Source of the DNA: Actinomadura physcomitrii
GTDB lineage: Bacteria > Actinomycetota > Actinomycetes > Streptosporangiales > Streptosporangiaceae
DNA length: 64,000 bases
NCBI RefSeq assembly: GCF_008923205.2
Contig: NZ_WBMS02000023.1
Span: forward strand, 19,624 to 83,623
Direction: 5' to 3'
Part shown: positions 25,381-33,524 of the stretch, piece by piece
How positions within the stretch are numbered: position 1 is the first letter of the stretch
Layout of the letters: every line of letters begins with the position of its first letter
Made by a program: the position numbers and the translations under genes
The notes under the pieces: model-generated
The model's database searches: none
What the model saw: the letters and a program-made list of their open reading frames with translations, nothing else
What the model was told of the DNA's origin: nothing

Positions 25381-26034
25381 TCACATAGTGCGACGGACTG
25401 CCGGGCGTGTCCGCCGGTACAGGACGGCGCGGAGGCCCGGTGCGAGGGCGGCGATTATTTCATCGGCGGTCATCGAGGCGAGCGGTTCCACGGCCAGGAT
25501 GTAGCGGCCGAAGATCACGCCGGCGAGCTGGGCACCGACCGCCCCGGCGCGGTGCCGCGCGTCGGGGCCGCCGACGTGCTCGGCGATCCGGTCGATCATC
25601 TCGCGGCCGACGACGTCGCGCAGCAGCCCCATCAGCTCAGCGTCCTGCGTCGCGGCGCGCACCATGAAGACCAGCTGGCCGCCGCGCTCGGGGTCGTCCC
25701 AGGTGCCGAGCATCGCGCGCAGGACGCGTTCGGGCAGCGTGGCGGGGTCGCCGGGGAGCGCCGCGGCCAGCACGTCCGGCGGGTTGGCCAGCAGTCCGAG
25801 GACCGCGCCGAACAGGCCCTTCTTGGAGCCGAAGAAGTAGCTGATCAGGGCGGCGTCGACGTTCGCCTCGGCGGCGATCGAGCGCAGCGTGACCTTGGCG
25901 TACCCGTCGGCGAGGAACCGGCCGCGGGCCACCGCGAGGATCTGCGCGCGGGTGTCGGGGCTGCCGCGCCGCCGGCCGCGCGACGCCCGCCTGGCCGCCG
26001 CCTCCGGTGCGGCGGCCCCGGATTTATTCATCAT
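25381..26034 (-). CDS. TetR-family transcriptional regulator
   Basis: The 217-residue protein has an N-terminal basic stretch then a TetR DNA-binding domain. RAQILAVARGRFLADGYAKVTLRSIAAEANVDAALISYFFGSKKGLF contains the helix-turn-helix at about residues 47-66. The C-terminal ligand domain resembles TetR_C actinobacterial types (GGQLVFMVRAATQDAELMGLLRD). It is divergent from the MFS exporter with 74 bases between starts, so it most likely represses that pump and itself. No strong palindrome could be fixed in the gap. Confidence 0.92.
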   Translation of the reverse strand: MMNKSGAAAPEAAARRASRGRRRGSPDTRAQILAVARGRFLADGYAKVTLRSIAAEANVDAALISYFFGSKKGLFGAVLGLLANPPDVLAAALPGDPATLPERVLRAMLGTWDDPERGGQLVFMVRAATQDAELMGLLRDVVGREMIDRIAEHVGGPDARHRAGAVGAQLAGVIFGRYILAVEPLASMTADEIIAALAPGLRAVLYRRTRPAVRRTM

Positions 26035-26108
26035 GGTTGAAATGTAGTGCCCGCAGGCCCCAGATTCGAGGTGTCACAGCGAAGAGATCCCGCACCGAGG
26101 AGGCCCCG

Positions 26109-27647
26109 ATGGCCACCACAGGAACGGCGCCCGGAGGGCAGGTCCACCGGGCCGTGCTGCCGGCCGTCATGCTCGCCCTCGCCACCGTCGTGTCGGCGGT
26201 CGCGTCCCTCAACACCGCCATCCCGTCCATCGCCCGCGACACCCGCGCCACCCAGACCCAGCTGTCCTGGATCATCGACGCCTACGCGCTGGTGTTCGCC
26301 GCGCTGCTGCTCCTCGGCGGCGCGATCGGCGACCGCTACGGCCGGCGCCGCGCGCTCGCCGCCGGGCTCGCGATCTTCGGCGCCGGGTCGGCCGCCGCGA
26401 TGTTCGCCGGCGACCCCGAGTGGCTGATCGCGATGCGCGGCGTCCTCGGCGTCGGCGCGGCGCTGGTGATGCCCGCGACGCTGTCCACCATCACCTCGAC
26501 GTTCCCGGTACGGCAGCGCACCCGCGCGGTCGGCGCCTGGGCCGGCGTCGCCGGCGCCAGCGCGATCTTCGGCCTGCTGGTCTCCGGCAGCCTGCTGGAG
26601 CAGTGGTCGTGGCGCTCGGTGTTCCTGCTGAACATCGTGCTCGCCGTGCTCGCGTTCGCCGCGACCCTCGCGGTCGTCCCCGAGTCCGCCGACCCGGACG
26701 CGCCGAGGCTCGACCTCGTCGGCGCGCTCATCACCGTCCTCGGCCTCGGCGCCGGCGTCTACTCGATCATCGAGGCGCCCACCGAGGGCTGGACCAGCGC
26801 CCGCACGCTCATCGGCCTCGCCGCCGCGGTCGCCGTCCTCGCCGGGTTCGTCGGCTGGGAGCTGACCCGCCGCGACCCGCTGCTCGACCCCCGGCTGTTC
26901 AAGCACCGCGCCTTCTCCGCCGGCACCCTGTCGATCACCGTGCAGTTCTTCGCCTTCTTCGGCTTCGTCTTCACCGTCCTGCAGTACCTGCAGCTCGTGA
27001 AGGACCACGGCCCGCTGCTCGCCGCCACCTGCCTGCTGCCGATGGCCGCCGCGATGATGCCGTCCGCCCGCGGCATCGCCCCCCGCGCCGCCGCGAAGGT
27101 CGGACCGCGCCGCGTCATCGTCGCCGGCCTCATCCTGGTCAGCGTCGGCCTGCTGGTGCTGTCCCTGCTGGACACGGGCAGCAGCTACTGGGTCATGCTC
27201 GGCGGCCTCATCCCGCTCGGTGCCGGAATGGGCCTCGCCATGACGCCCGCGACCGCGTCCATCACCGACGCCCTCCCGGCCGACAAGCAGGGCGTCGGGT
27301 CGGCGATGAACGACCTGGCCCGCGAGCTCGGCGGCGCCCTCGGCATCGCCGTCCTCGGCAGCCTCCTGCAGTCCGGCTACCGCTCGAACCTGGACACCGC
27401 CGGGCTGCCCGGACCGGTCGCCGAGCACGCCAGGACCTCGCTGGCGATGGCCGTGCACGCCGGCCCGCAGGTGATGCGGCAGGCGCAGGCGGCGTTCGCG
27501 GACGGCCTGCACACCGCGCTGCTGTCCGCCGCGATCGTCCTGGCCGTCACCGCCGTGCTGGTGGGCGTCCTCTACCGCCGTCCCGCCGCGGCCGCCGCCG
27601 AGACTCCCGCCGGGCAGGAGACCGCCGCCGCGGAGCCGGCGAATTGA
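26109..27647 (+). CDS. MFS drug exporter, DHA2 (EmrB/QacA) family
   Basis: The 512-residue protein has 14 predicted membrane segments. SLNTAIPSIARDT in helix 1, LSWIIDAYALVFAALLLLGGAIGDRYGRRRAL (motif A after helix 2) and GVLGVGAALVMPATLSTI (motif C region) define the DHA2 family. It exports small cationic or amphipathic drugs using the proton gradient; the substrate is not predictable. ATG 26109 follows GAGGAGG. The divergent TetR gene is its probable repressor. A strong hairpin at 27681-27709 ends transcription. Confidence 0.93.
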   Translation: MATTGTAPGGQVHRAVLPAVMLALATVVSAVASLNTAIPSIARDTRATQTQLSWIIDAYALVFAALLLLGGAIGDRYGRRRALAAGLAIFGAGSAAAMFAGDPEWLIAMRGVLGVGAALVMPATLSTITSTFPVRQRTRAVGAWAGVAGASAIFGLLVSGSLLEQWSWRSVFLLNIVLAVLAFAATLAVVPESADPDAPRLDLVGALITVLGLGAGVYSIIEAPTEGWTSARTLIGLAAAVAVLAGFVGWELTRRDPLLDPRLFKHRAFSAGTLSITVQFFAFFGFVFTVLQYLQLVKDHGPLLAATCLLPMAAAMMPSARGIAPRAAAKVGPRRVIVAGLILVSVGLLVLSLLDTGSSYWVMLGGLIPLGAGMGLAMTPATASITDALPADKQGVGSAMNDLARELGGALGIAVLGSLLQSGYRSNLDTAGLPGPVAEHARTSLAMAVHAGPQVMRQAQAAFADGLHTALLSAAIVLAVTAVLVGVLYRRPAAAAAETPAGQETAAAEPAN

Positions 27648-27680
27648 CCGCCCGCCACCCGCGATCACACCGTCACGCGA

Positions 27681-27709
27681 AAGGGCCCCCGCAGGACGCG
27701 GGGGCCCTT
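27681..27709. terminator. Bidirectional terminator hairpin
   Basis: A perfect 12-bp stem (27681-27692 with 27698-27709, AAGGGCCCCCGC/GCGGGGGCCCTT) closes a 5-base loop. A/T bases flank each side. It lies between the convergent MFS exporter and the amidase operon and can serve both. Confidence 0.88.
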
Positions 27710-27720
27710 CCCTGTACGGC

Positions 27721-27966
27721 TCAGGCGGCTGTCCAGTCGGTCATGCGGGCGTCGGCCCGGAACCGCAGGGCCGGATCGGCGTACCGGGCCTCGGGGACCG
27801 CGTACAGCGCGTCCACCCCCGCCTGCTGGAGCGGGTACGAGGCGGCGAGCTCCGCCAGCTCGGCCGCCGACAGCGGCAGCCCGGCACGGGAGACCAGCAG
27901 GCCCACCTCCGCGATGACGCGCGGGTCGTCCGCGGGAGGCGCGGGACGCAGGACGTTCTCGGTCAA
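27721..27966 (-). CDS. Small GatC/AtzG-like amidase subunit
   Basis: The 81-residue protein begins at TTG 27966 after GGAGGAA and follows the amidase gene by 66 bases. The helical body VGLLVSRAGLPLSAAELAELAASYPLQQAGVDALY and the C-terminal DPALRFRAD recall the GatC and AtzG subunits. Those wrap amidase-signature enzymes (GatA, AtzE) and end in a similar PA-x-x-F segment. The assignment is by pattern and context, not strong motif. It would stabilise the amidase. Confidence 0.55.
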   Translation of the reverse strand: MTENVLRPAPPADDPRVIAEVGLLVSRAGLPLSAAELAELAASYPLQQAGVDALYAVPEARYADPALRFRADARMTDWTAA

Positions 27967-28032
27967 GGTTCCTCCAGGGTTCGCGATGCCCGGCCGCTCC
28001 GGGCACGGGTCGGACGGTCGTCGCCGCGCGGG

Positions 28033-29439
28033 TCAGACGGCGACGAGGGCGGGGACGCGGCGGTGCCAGTCCGTGACCCGCTGGAAGGCGTCCGCCGCCC
28101 GCAGCACCCCGGCCTCCCCGAACGCCGGGCCGGCGAACTGGATCGACAGCGGCAGCCCGGCGGCGGTCGCGCCCATCGGGGCGGCCAGGACGGGGTTGCC
28201 GACGCAGTCCCAGTACTGGGTGAAGATCGTGCGGAACAGGCCCTCGATGTCGAGCCGGCCCGCCCCGTCGGTCAGCTCGTCGAAGCGCGGCGCGCCGACC
28301 GCCGCGGTCGGGCAGACGATCACGTCGAGGTCCTCGAACATCCGCGCCACCGCGTCCTGCGCGACGTGCCGCACCCGCTGCGCCTGCACGTAGTCGGCGC
28401 CGGTGACCAGCGCGCCGCGCGCCAGCATCAGCCGGGTCGCCGCGAAGTAGTCGCGCCAGCGCTCCACCAGGTCGTTGCGGTGGTAGGCGAACGCCTCGGC
28501 GCACATCGTGACGAGGTTGGCGGTGAGCATCTCCGTCCAGAACGGCAGCTCGGCGTCGATGAGCGTCGCGCCGAGCCCGGACAGCGCGCCGAGCGCCGCG
28601 TCGAAGGCGGGCCCGAGCGCCGGGTCGGCCTCCGCCGGGAAGTGCCCGGCCCGGACGACCCCGATCCGCACCCCCTCCAGCGACCCGTCGAGCAGAGGCT
28701 GCTCGTACGGCAGGCCGACGCTGTCGGGGTCGCTCGCGTGCGGACCGGCGATGACGTCGAGGACGGCGGCGCAGTCGCGGGCGCTGCGCGCCAGCGGGCC
28801 GACGTGGTCGAGGCTGTAGCCGAGCGGCGCCACGCCCGACTTCGGCACCCGGCCGAACGTCGGCATCAGCCCGGTGACCCCGCAGAACGCCGACGGGATG
28901 CGGATGCTGCCCGCGGTGTCCGTGCCGAGCCCGGCGAAGAACAGCCCGGCGGCGACGCCGTTGCCCGTCCCGGAGCTGGAACCGCCCGGCCACGTCGCGG
29001 TGTCCCACGGGTTGCGCGGCATCGGGAACGGCTTGGACGGATCCGGCATCCCGCACGCGAACTCCATCGTGGTGACCTTGCCGGTGATCACCGCGCCCGC
29101 CTCCTTCAGCCGGGACACCACCGGCGCGTCCCGTCCCTGCGCCCAGGCCCGGTCGAGGACCAGGCTCTGCGCCGTCGTCGGGCCCTCCGCCATCGCGATG
29201 ATGTCCTTGACGCCGAACGGGACGCCCTGCAGCGGGCCCCGGTCGATCCCTTCGGCCAGCTCCCGGTCGGCGCGTTCGGCCTGCTCGAGGGCGTAGTCGT
29301 CGAAGCGCGCCAGGTAGGTGCCGAGCTCGCCGTCGTGCCGGTCGGCGGCGGCGAGGGCCTCCTCGGTCAGCCGGACGCTCGTCACCGCGCCGGCGCGCAG
29401 CGCCTCGGCGGCCTCGGTCAGGGTGAGGGGTGTCTCCAT
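28033..29439 (-). CDS. Amidase (amidase-signature family)
   Basis: The 468-residue enzyme hydrolyses an amide bond with a Ser-cisSer-Lys triad. Lys78 is in GVPFGVKDI, the cis-Ser154 in WPGGSSSGTGN, and nucleophile Ser178 in GLGTDTAGSIRIPS; the 24-residue Ser-Ser spacing is canonical. C-terminal YWDCVGNPVLAAPMG is also typical. ATG 29439 follows AAGGAG. It may act on a carboxamide or ureide, as suggested by the AtzG-like partner, but the substrate is unknown. The divergence point and control probably involve the upstream GntR gene. Confidence 0.9.
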   Translation of the reverse strand: METPLTLTEAAEALRAGAVTSVRLTEEALAAADRHDGELGTYLARFDDYALEQAERADRELAEGIDRGPLQGVPFGVKDIIAMAEGPTTAQSLVLDRAWAQGRDAPVVSRLKEAGAVITGKVTTMEFACGMPDPSKPFPMPRNPWDTATWPGGSSSGTGNGVAAGLFFAGLGTDTAGSIRIPSAFCGVTGLMPTFGRVPKSGVAPLGYSLDHVGPLARSARDCAAVLDVIAGPHASDPDSVGLPYEQPLLDGSLEGVRIGVVRAGHFPAEADPALGPAFDAALGALSGLGATLIDAELPFWTEMLTANLVTMCAEAFAYHRNDLVERWRDYFAATRLMLARGALVTGADYVQAQRVRHVAQDAVARMFEDLDVIVCPTAAVGAPRFDELTDGAGRLDIEGLFRTIFTQYWDCVGNPVLAAPMGATAAGLPLSIQFAGPAFGEAGVLRAADAFQRVTDWHRRVPALVAV

Positions 29440-29518
29440 GGTTCTCCTTGAGGGCATGCCGCGGCCGCCGTCCCCGCCGCGAGGACGGACGCCTTGATCG
29501 GTGCGGTGGAAGTGCGGT

Positions 29519-30292
29519 TCAGCCGCGCGCGGACGCGCGCGGGAGGCGGGAGACCAGCAGGAACCGGTCTCCCCGGTGCTGGATGTGCGCGAGGTCGAAG
29601 GGGCGGCCGCCGGGACCTCGGATGACCTGCTCCAGGGTGACGACCGGCGCTCCGGCGGCGAGGCCGAGCAGTCCCGCCGTGCCGGTGTCGGCGGGCAGGC
29701 AGCCGAGGACGAACTCCGACTCGCCGAGGGCCACGCCCGCCTCGGCGAGCAGCGCGTACCAGTCCGAGACGAACGGGACGTCGCGGAGCCGCTCCGCCTC
29801 GGGGAACAGCACGTAGTTGGTCGCGACGGCCACCGGTACGTCGCCGAGCAGCGCCACGTACTCCATGCGCAGGCACGGCTCCGCGGCCCGGGCGCCGAGC
29901 CGGTCGGCGGCGACCTCCGGCAGCGGGATCACGGAACGGTCCAGCACGCGCGGCCGCATCCGCCGGTCGAAGACGCTGCCCGCGCCGGGGTCGGCCGCGC
30001 CGTGCGCCTCCGCGAGCGGGGCGAGCACGGCCTCGACGACCGCGTGGGTGCCGACGCCCTGCCTGCGGTCGACGAGCCCCTCGGCGCGCAGCAGCGCGAG
30101 CGCCTCGCGCACCGTCGCCCGCGTCACGCCGTGCGCGGCCATCAGCTCGGGCTCGCCGGGCAGCCGGCCGCCGGAATAGGCGCCGCGCAGGATCGCCGAC
30201 CGCAGCAGGTCCCGCAGCCGCCGCACGTCCGCCCCGGTCGGCGTCCCCTGCGTTTCGGGTGCGCCCCTGCCCCGGGACCTGGTCGCCGTCAT
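29519..30292 (-). CDS. GntR-family regulator with UTRA domain
   Basis: The 257-residue protein has a winged helix (RRLRDLLRSAILRGAYSGGRLPGEPELMAAHGVTRATVREALALLRAEGLVDRRQGVG). A UTRA-type effector domain follows (YVALLGDVPVAVATNYVLFPEAERL, VVTLEQVIRGPGGRPFDLAHIQ). It precedes the amidase gene on the same strand by ~80 bases and likely controls that operon in response to an amidase substrate or product. ATG 30292 is chosen because upstream in-frame residues are not family-like. Confidence 0.9.
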   Translation of the reverse strand: MTATRSRGRGAPETQGTPTGADVRRLRDLLRSAILRGAYSGGRLPGEPELMAAHGVTRATVREALALLRAEGLVDRRQGVGTHAVVEAVLAPLAEAHGAADPGAGSVFDRRMRPRVLDRSVIPLPEVAADRLGARAAEPCLRMEYVALLGDVPVAVATNYVLFPEAERLRDVPFVSDWYALLAEAGVALGESEFVLGCLPADTGTAGLLGLAAGAPVVTLEQVIRGPGGRPFDLAHIQHRGDRFLLVSRLPRASARG

Positions 30293-30627
30293 GTGCCGGG
30301 ACGGTAGGCGCACGCCGTTGCGCCCGCATGTTCCGGTGGTTGCCGGTGTGTTACGTTCCACGACCGCCATCGCACCTCCCTCTTCCGCCTCCGCCGACGT
30401 CCAAGGACGCTAGGCAGGAGTCGTTGCGGGAGCATGTCGCCGCCGTTGCGCCAGGTTACGCCGCGTCCCCGCCGCCGTCCTCGCGCTCCTGCCTGCGCGG
30501 ACGCCGGCCCGGCCCGGCGATTCGCCGAGTTGCGCCCGGCAACGCCGTCCATGGGGCCGGGCGCCGGTAATCGGCCGACATGCCGACCAGCCAGGACGCT
30601 AAGCTGAACGCACTCCGTACGGAGCGC
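30293..30627. other. Intergenic gap before tRNA-Leu
   Basis: This 335-base stretch holds no ORF with actinomycete codon bias and no strong hairpin. It must contain the GntR promoter (leftward) and the tRNA promoter (rightward), but neither could be defined confidently by eye. Confidence 0.5.
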
Positions 30628-30711
30628 GCGGGCGTGGCGAAGTAGGCATACGCGGCAGGTTTAGGTCCTGCTGGTGGAGACACCGTGGGGGTTCGAGTCC
30701 CCCCGCCCGCA
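30628..30711 (+). tRNA. tRNA-Leu (anticodon TAG)
   Basis: The 84-base gene folds as a class II tRNA: acceptor GCGGGCG/CGCCCGC (30628-30634 with 30704-30710) and anticodon stem GCAGG/CCTGC around loop TTTAGGT. A long variable arm follows, then T arm GGGGG/CCCCC with TTCGAGT. Discriminator A is at 30711. CCA is not encoded (the DNA reads ACCC). Anticodon UAG reads CUN leucine codons, chiefly the rare CUA. Confidence 0.95.
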
Positions 30712-30761
30712 CCCATCGGACGTCCACGTCGCGGCGTGCTGCGCGACTCAACGCGACCGGG

Positions 30762-31190
30762 TCAAGGCTTGAGGCGAGCCCAGACCCACTTGCCGCCGGA
30801 CGGGTCGGGGGTGTGGCCGCACTCGACGGCGAGCGCCGCGACGATCGGGCGGCCCCGGCCGCCGTTGTCGTCCCGGTGCCCCTCGGACACGTCGAGGGCG
30901 TCGCGCGCGGTGCCGGCCACCGGACGAGGCCGCGGCCTGGCCGTGCTCGCGTCCCACACCGCGATGACGACGCCTGCGACGTCGCGACTGACCTGCAGAC
31001 GGATCTCCTCCCCGGGCGCCGCGGCCGCCACCGCATTGGTGACCAATTCCGAAACGACCAGCACCGCATCGTCCGAAATATGCATATAGCCCCAGTTGTG
31101 CAGCCGTGTTTTGGTGAGCGTCCGCCCGAGGCCCGGTGCCGCTTTAGAGGCCAACATGGGGATTAGCAGGCAGTCCGGCGTCGTCATCAT
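30762..31190 (-). CDS. HATPase_c_2 anti-sigma-like ATP-binding protein
   Basis: The 142-residue protein is a stand-alone RsbW-like ATPase. Its N-box is DAVLVVSELVTNAVAAAAPGEE and its G1 region is VVIAVWDASTARPRPR. The C-terminal GGRGRPIVAALAVECGHT corresponds to the G2 lid. It is divergent from the WhiJ-type regulator pseudogene and DUF397 gene. This trio (ATPase, DUF5753 regulator, DUF397) is a recurring Streptomyces-type whiJ/abaA-like developmental module. ATG 31190 follows GGAGGAA; ATG 31187 is equivalent. Confidence 0.87.
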   Translation of the reverse strand: MMTTPDCLLIPMLASKAAPGLGRTLTKTRLHNWGYMHISDDAVLVVSELVTNAVAAAAPGEEIRLQVSRDVAGVVIAVWDASTARPRPRPVAGTARDALDVSEGHRDDNGGRGRPIVAALAVECGHTPDPSGGKWVWARLKP

Positions 31191-31299
31191 CGGTCGTCGC
31201 GTTCCTCCCTGGAGTGATTCACGATCTGTACTCCAAGAATCACGACGGGTTACTAGGCTGTGGTGTATTCGCAAACATCTCAACCCCCGGGAGATATCG

Positions 31300-32119
31300 A
31301 TGAGCGCCGCCGACGAACTGGACCCCATGTCCTCGCTCTACGCCTGGCTGGCCTACGACCTGCGCTTCTATCGCCAGAAGAGAGGGCTCACCGGTACCGA
31401 GGTAGGCAAGATCATCAATTGCGTCCGGTCCGGTCCCATGTTGCGAACTTGGAAGCCGGTCGGGCCTGCATTGACATGGACCAGGCGAAGGCCCTGGGCA
31501 CGGCATGGGGCACCGGAGGGCACTTCGAGCGGCTGCTGACGTTCGCGCGATCCCTCCACAGCCCTGACTGGTTCCGCAAGAGCGTCGAGTATGAGGTGAA
31601 GGCCAGAATCCTCCGCATCTATCAAGGGCAGGGCATCCCCGTCCCGCTTCAGACCGAGGGCTACGCCCGGGCCGTCCTGTCGATGGCGCGCATCGATGAC
31701 GTCGAGAAGGCGCTGACGGAGCGTATGGCCCGGCAAGAGTTGATCATCGGCCGGGAGGATTGCCCGCTGATGCTGGTTCTCCTCGATCAGGATGCGGTGG
31801 ACCGTCCAGTAGGGGCAGCCGAGGTCATGAGGGCTCAACTTCGACGGCTGCTGGAGAGCTGGGGGAGCGTCCGGGCCTGAGCATTCGCGTTATCGCACGG
31901 TCGGTCGGCTGGCATCTCGGGTTGACCGGGCCATTCCAGATCATGAGTCTGGAGCGCAAGGACGTCGCCTACACCGGTGCGTTCCACGGCGGCCGGTTGG
32001 TTCAGGACGCTGCCGAGGTTCGTCAGATCACCATAGACTTCGAGTTGATCGGGACGAAAGCCTCGTCCGAAGGCGAATCCCGTGCCCTGATCGAAAAGGT
32101 CATAAAGGAGTTCGCATGA
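31300..32119 (+). pseudogene. WhiJ/Scr1-type helix-turn-helix regulator (DUF5753), broken by two frameshifts
   Basis: ATG 31300 (after GGGAG) reads an HTH start, LAYDLRFYRQKRGLTGTEVGKIINCVRS, then shifts frame. The match resumes as RSHVANLEAGRACIDMDQAKAL and runs to LRRLLES, where it shifts again into GERPGLSIRVIARSVGWHLG. It ends in ALIEKVIKEFA at 32119. The first break is a tandem 5-base duplication (CGGTC twice, ~31426-31435) and the second an extra AG in GAGAG (31854-31858). Removing both restores one ~270-residue DUF5753 regulator. The stop overlaps the DUF397 start. Sequencing error is possible but needs two independent events. Confidence 0.88.
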
Positions 32120-32274
32120 GGATCGACTGGCGCAAAAGCTCGTACAGCGGCAGTTCCACTGACGAGATGTGTGTGGAGGTCGGCGAGCTGATCGGCGGTG
32201 TCGCCATCAGGGACTCCAAGGACCCGGACGGCTCGTTGAGTTGTGGCGTGTCGTCGTTATACGAGCCGTCATAA
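32116..32274 (+). CDS. DUF397 protein, C-terminus replaced by a hairpin element
   Basis: ATG 32116 overlaps the regulator stop (ATGA). The 52-residue protein has the DUF397 core DWRKSSYSGSSTDEMCVEV and VAIRDSKDPDGS. Normal members continue with a Trp/Phe-containing tail. Here the frame instead enters the left arm of a 26-bp inverted repeat and ends as LSCGVSSLYEPS. DUF397 proteins are small partners of DUF5753 regulators. Given the broken upstream gene, the locus is probably dying. Confidence 0.75.
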   Translation: MRIDWRKSSYSGSSTDEMCVEVGELIGGVAIRDSKDPDGSLSCGVSSLYEPS

Positions 32275-32296
32275 CGACGACACGCCACAGCTCAAC
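32235..32296. repeat. Long inverted repeat (hairpin element, copy 1)
   Basis: Arms 32235-32260 and 32271-32296 pair over 26 bases with a single mismatch around a 10-base loop (ACGAGCCGTC). The inner arm GTCGTCGTTAT and the loop core GAGCCGTC recur in the hairpin at 53557-53610. It overlaps the 3' end of the DUF397 gene and stops 6 bases before the peroxiredoxin stop. There is no T tract, so it is not a standard terminator. Confidence 0.9.
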
Positions 32297-32302
32297 TGAG
32301 GG

Positions 32303-32770
32303 TCAGAGGCCCAGGTCGCGGCGCAGGCGCTCGACGTGGCCGGTGGCCTTCACGTTGTAGTAGGCCTTCTCGATCTTCCCGTCGGCGTCGATGATGAAGG
32401 TCGAGCGGATCACGCCGACGACGACCTTGCCGTACAGCTTCTTCTCCCCGTAGGCGCCGTAGGCCTGCAGAACCTCGGTGTCCGGGTCGGACAGCAGCGG
32501 GAAGGTCAGGCCCTCCTTCTCGCGGAACTTCGCTAGCTTGGCGGGCTTGTCCGGGGAGACGCCGACGACGGCGACGCCCGCTGCCTCCAGCTCGCCCAGG
32601 CTGCTCTGGAAGTCGACCGATTCCTTGGTGCAGCCGGGGGTCATGGCCGCCGGGTAGAAGTACAGGATCACCCGCCTGCCGCGGAACGAAGCCAGCGAGA
32701 CCGGAGACGCGTCGGCGTCCGGGAGCTCGAAATCGGGGGCGACGTCGCCCGGCTGCAGCCGCTCTGACAC
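32303..32770 (-). CDS. bcp: Thioredoxin-dependent peroxiredoxin, BCP/PrxQ type
   Basis: The 155-residue enzyme reduces peroxides through peroxidatic Cys47 in AAMTPGCTKESVDF. PGDVAPDFELPDAD and VILYFYP precede it, and GVSPDKPAKLAKFREKEGLTFPLLSDP and RSTFIIDADGKIEKAYYNV follow. The resolving cysteine usually found five residues after the peroxidatic Cys (CTxEAC) is a valine here, so it is a 1-Cys-type BCP or uses a thiol partner. GTG 32770 follows AAAGG. It is divergent from the DUF3618 gene. Confidence 0.94.
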   Translation of the reverse strand: MSERLQPGDVAPDFELPDADASPVSLASFRGRRVILYFYPAAMTPGCTKESVDFQSSLGELEAAGVAVVGVSPDKPAKLAKFREKEGLTFPLLSDPDTEVLQAYGAYGEKKLYGKVVVGVIRSTFIIDADGKIEKAYYNVKATGHVERLRRDLGL

Positions 32771-32894
32771 CCTGTGCCGCCTTTCGCTCGGATGGTGGCT
32801 CCAACGGTACCGCTCGGGGTACGGCGGGCGTCCGGCGGGAAGACCTGCAACACTGTTCGGATCATGCTTCGCTCGACACGACAAGGACAACGGC

Positions 32895-33194
32895 ATGGCT
32901 GACCGCGACCCGGAGGCGCTGGAGCGGGAGATCGAGCGCACCCGCCTGGAACTCGCGCGCACGATCGACGAGCTGGCCGAGCGGGTCAACCCGAGGAACC
33001 TTGCCCACAAGGGCACCGAGCGGATCAAGGAGGAGGCCGGGCAGCTCGCCCGGGCCGTGAACGCGATGGTGCGGCCCGAGGGCGAGGACGGCGAGCCGGG
33101 CCGGCTCGACAAGCGCGTCGTTTACGCGGGCGCCGCGGCCGCGGTCACCCTGACCGCCCTCGTCCTGTGGCGCCGTAAGCGCAAGCGCCGCTGA
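32895..33194 (+). CDS. DUF3618 membrane-associated protein
   Basis: The 99-residue protein begins with RDPEALEREIERTRLELARTIDELAERVNPRNL, the DUF3618 signature (an amphipathic helix with an RxxL-type repeat). It ends with a membrane helix (VYAGAAAAVTLTALVLW) and a cluster RRKRKRR. DUF3618 proteins often accompany phage-shock or membrane-stress genes; the function is not known. It is divergent from bcp across 124 bases. Confidence 0.88.
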   Translation: MADRDPEALEREIERTRLELARTIDELAERVNPRNLAHKGTERIKEEAGQLARAVNAMVRPEGEDGEPGRLDKRVVYAGAAAAVTLTALVLWRRKRKRR

Positions 33195-33492
33195 ACCCGC
33201 CCGTCACGGAGGCGCCGGACCGCGAACCGCGGCCGGCGCCTTCGCGTCTTCCGGCCCGGACGGCCCGCGGGTCGGCGGTGGCGCGGGCTCGGCCTGTGGT
33301 GCGGGGACGGGCGCCGGCGCGGGCCGTCCGGGCGAGGAGCTCGGCGACGCCGCGCAGCTCGGCCAGCTCGGCGCGGCACGGCGGGCAGCCGCGCAGGTGC
33401 GCCGCCAGCGCCTCGGCCTCGGCCCCGGCGAGCCGCCCGAGGGCGTAGACGCCGAGGCCGGGCCGGTACTCACCGCAACCGGAACCCTCCAC
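33145..33492 (-). CDS. Zinc-finger (zf-HC2) anti-sigma-like protein
   Basis: From GTG 33492 the protein reads GCGEYRPGLGVYALGRLAGAEAEALAAHLRGCPPCRAEL, containing the anti-sigma HLRGCPPC (HxxxCxxC) motif, followed by AELRGVAELLART. The rest is Arg/Gly-rich and overlaps the DUF3618 3' end by 50 bases. A frameshift near 33310 would instead give a Pro/Ala-rich tail ending at 33204. No sigma gene is adjacent. The finger is secure; the C-terminus is not. Confidence 0.6.
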   Translation of the reverse strand: MEGSGCGEYRPGLGVYALGRLAGAEAEALAAHLRGCPPCRAELAELRGVAELLARTARAGARPRTTGRARATADPRAVRAGRREGAGRGSRSGASVTGGFSGACAYGATGRGRSG

Positions 33493-33524
33493 ACCCAGCA
33501 GTACGGCGACGGGGGTCGAGTCGT

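Noticed and set aside
26031..27668. 545-codon minus-strand frame opposite the MFS exporter
   Set aside because: Gly/Asp/Arg-rich shadow; the plus strand encodes a clear 14-helix transporter.
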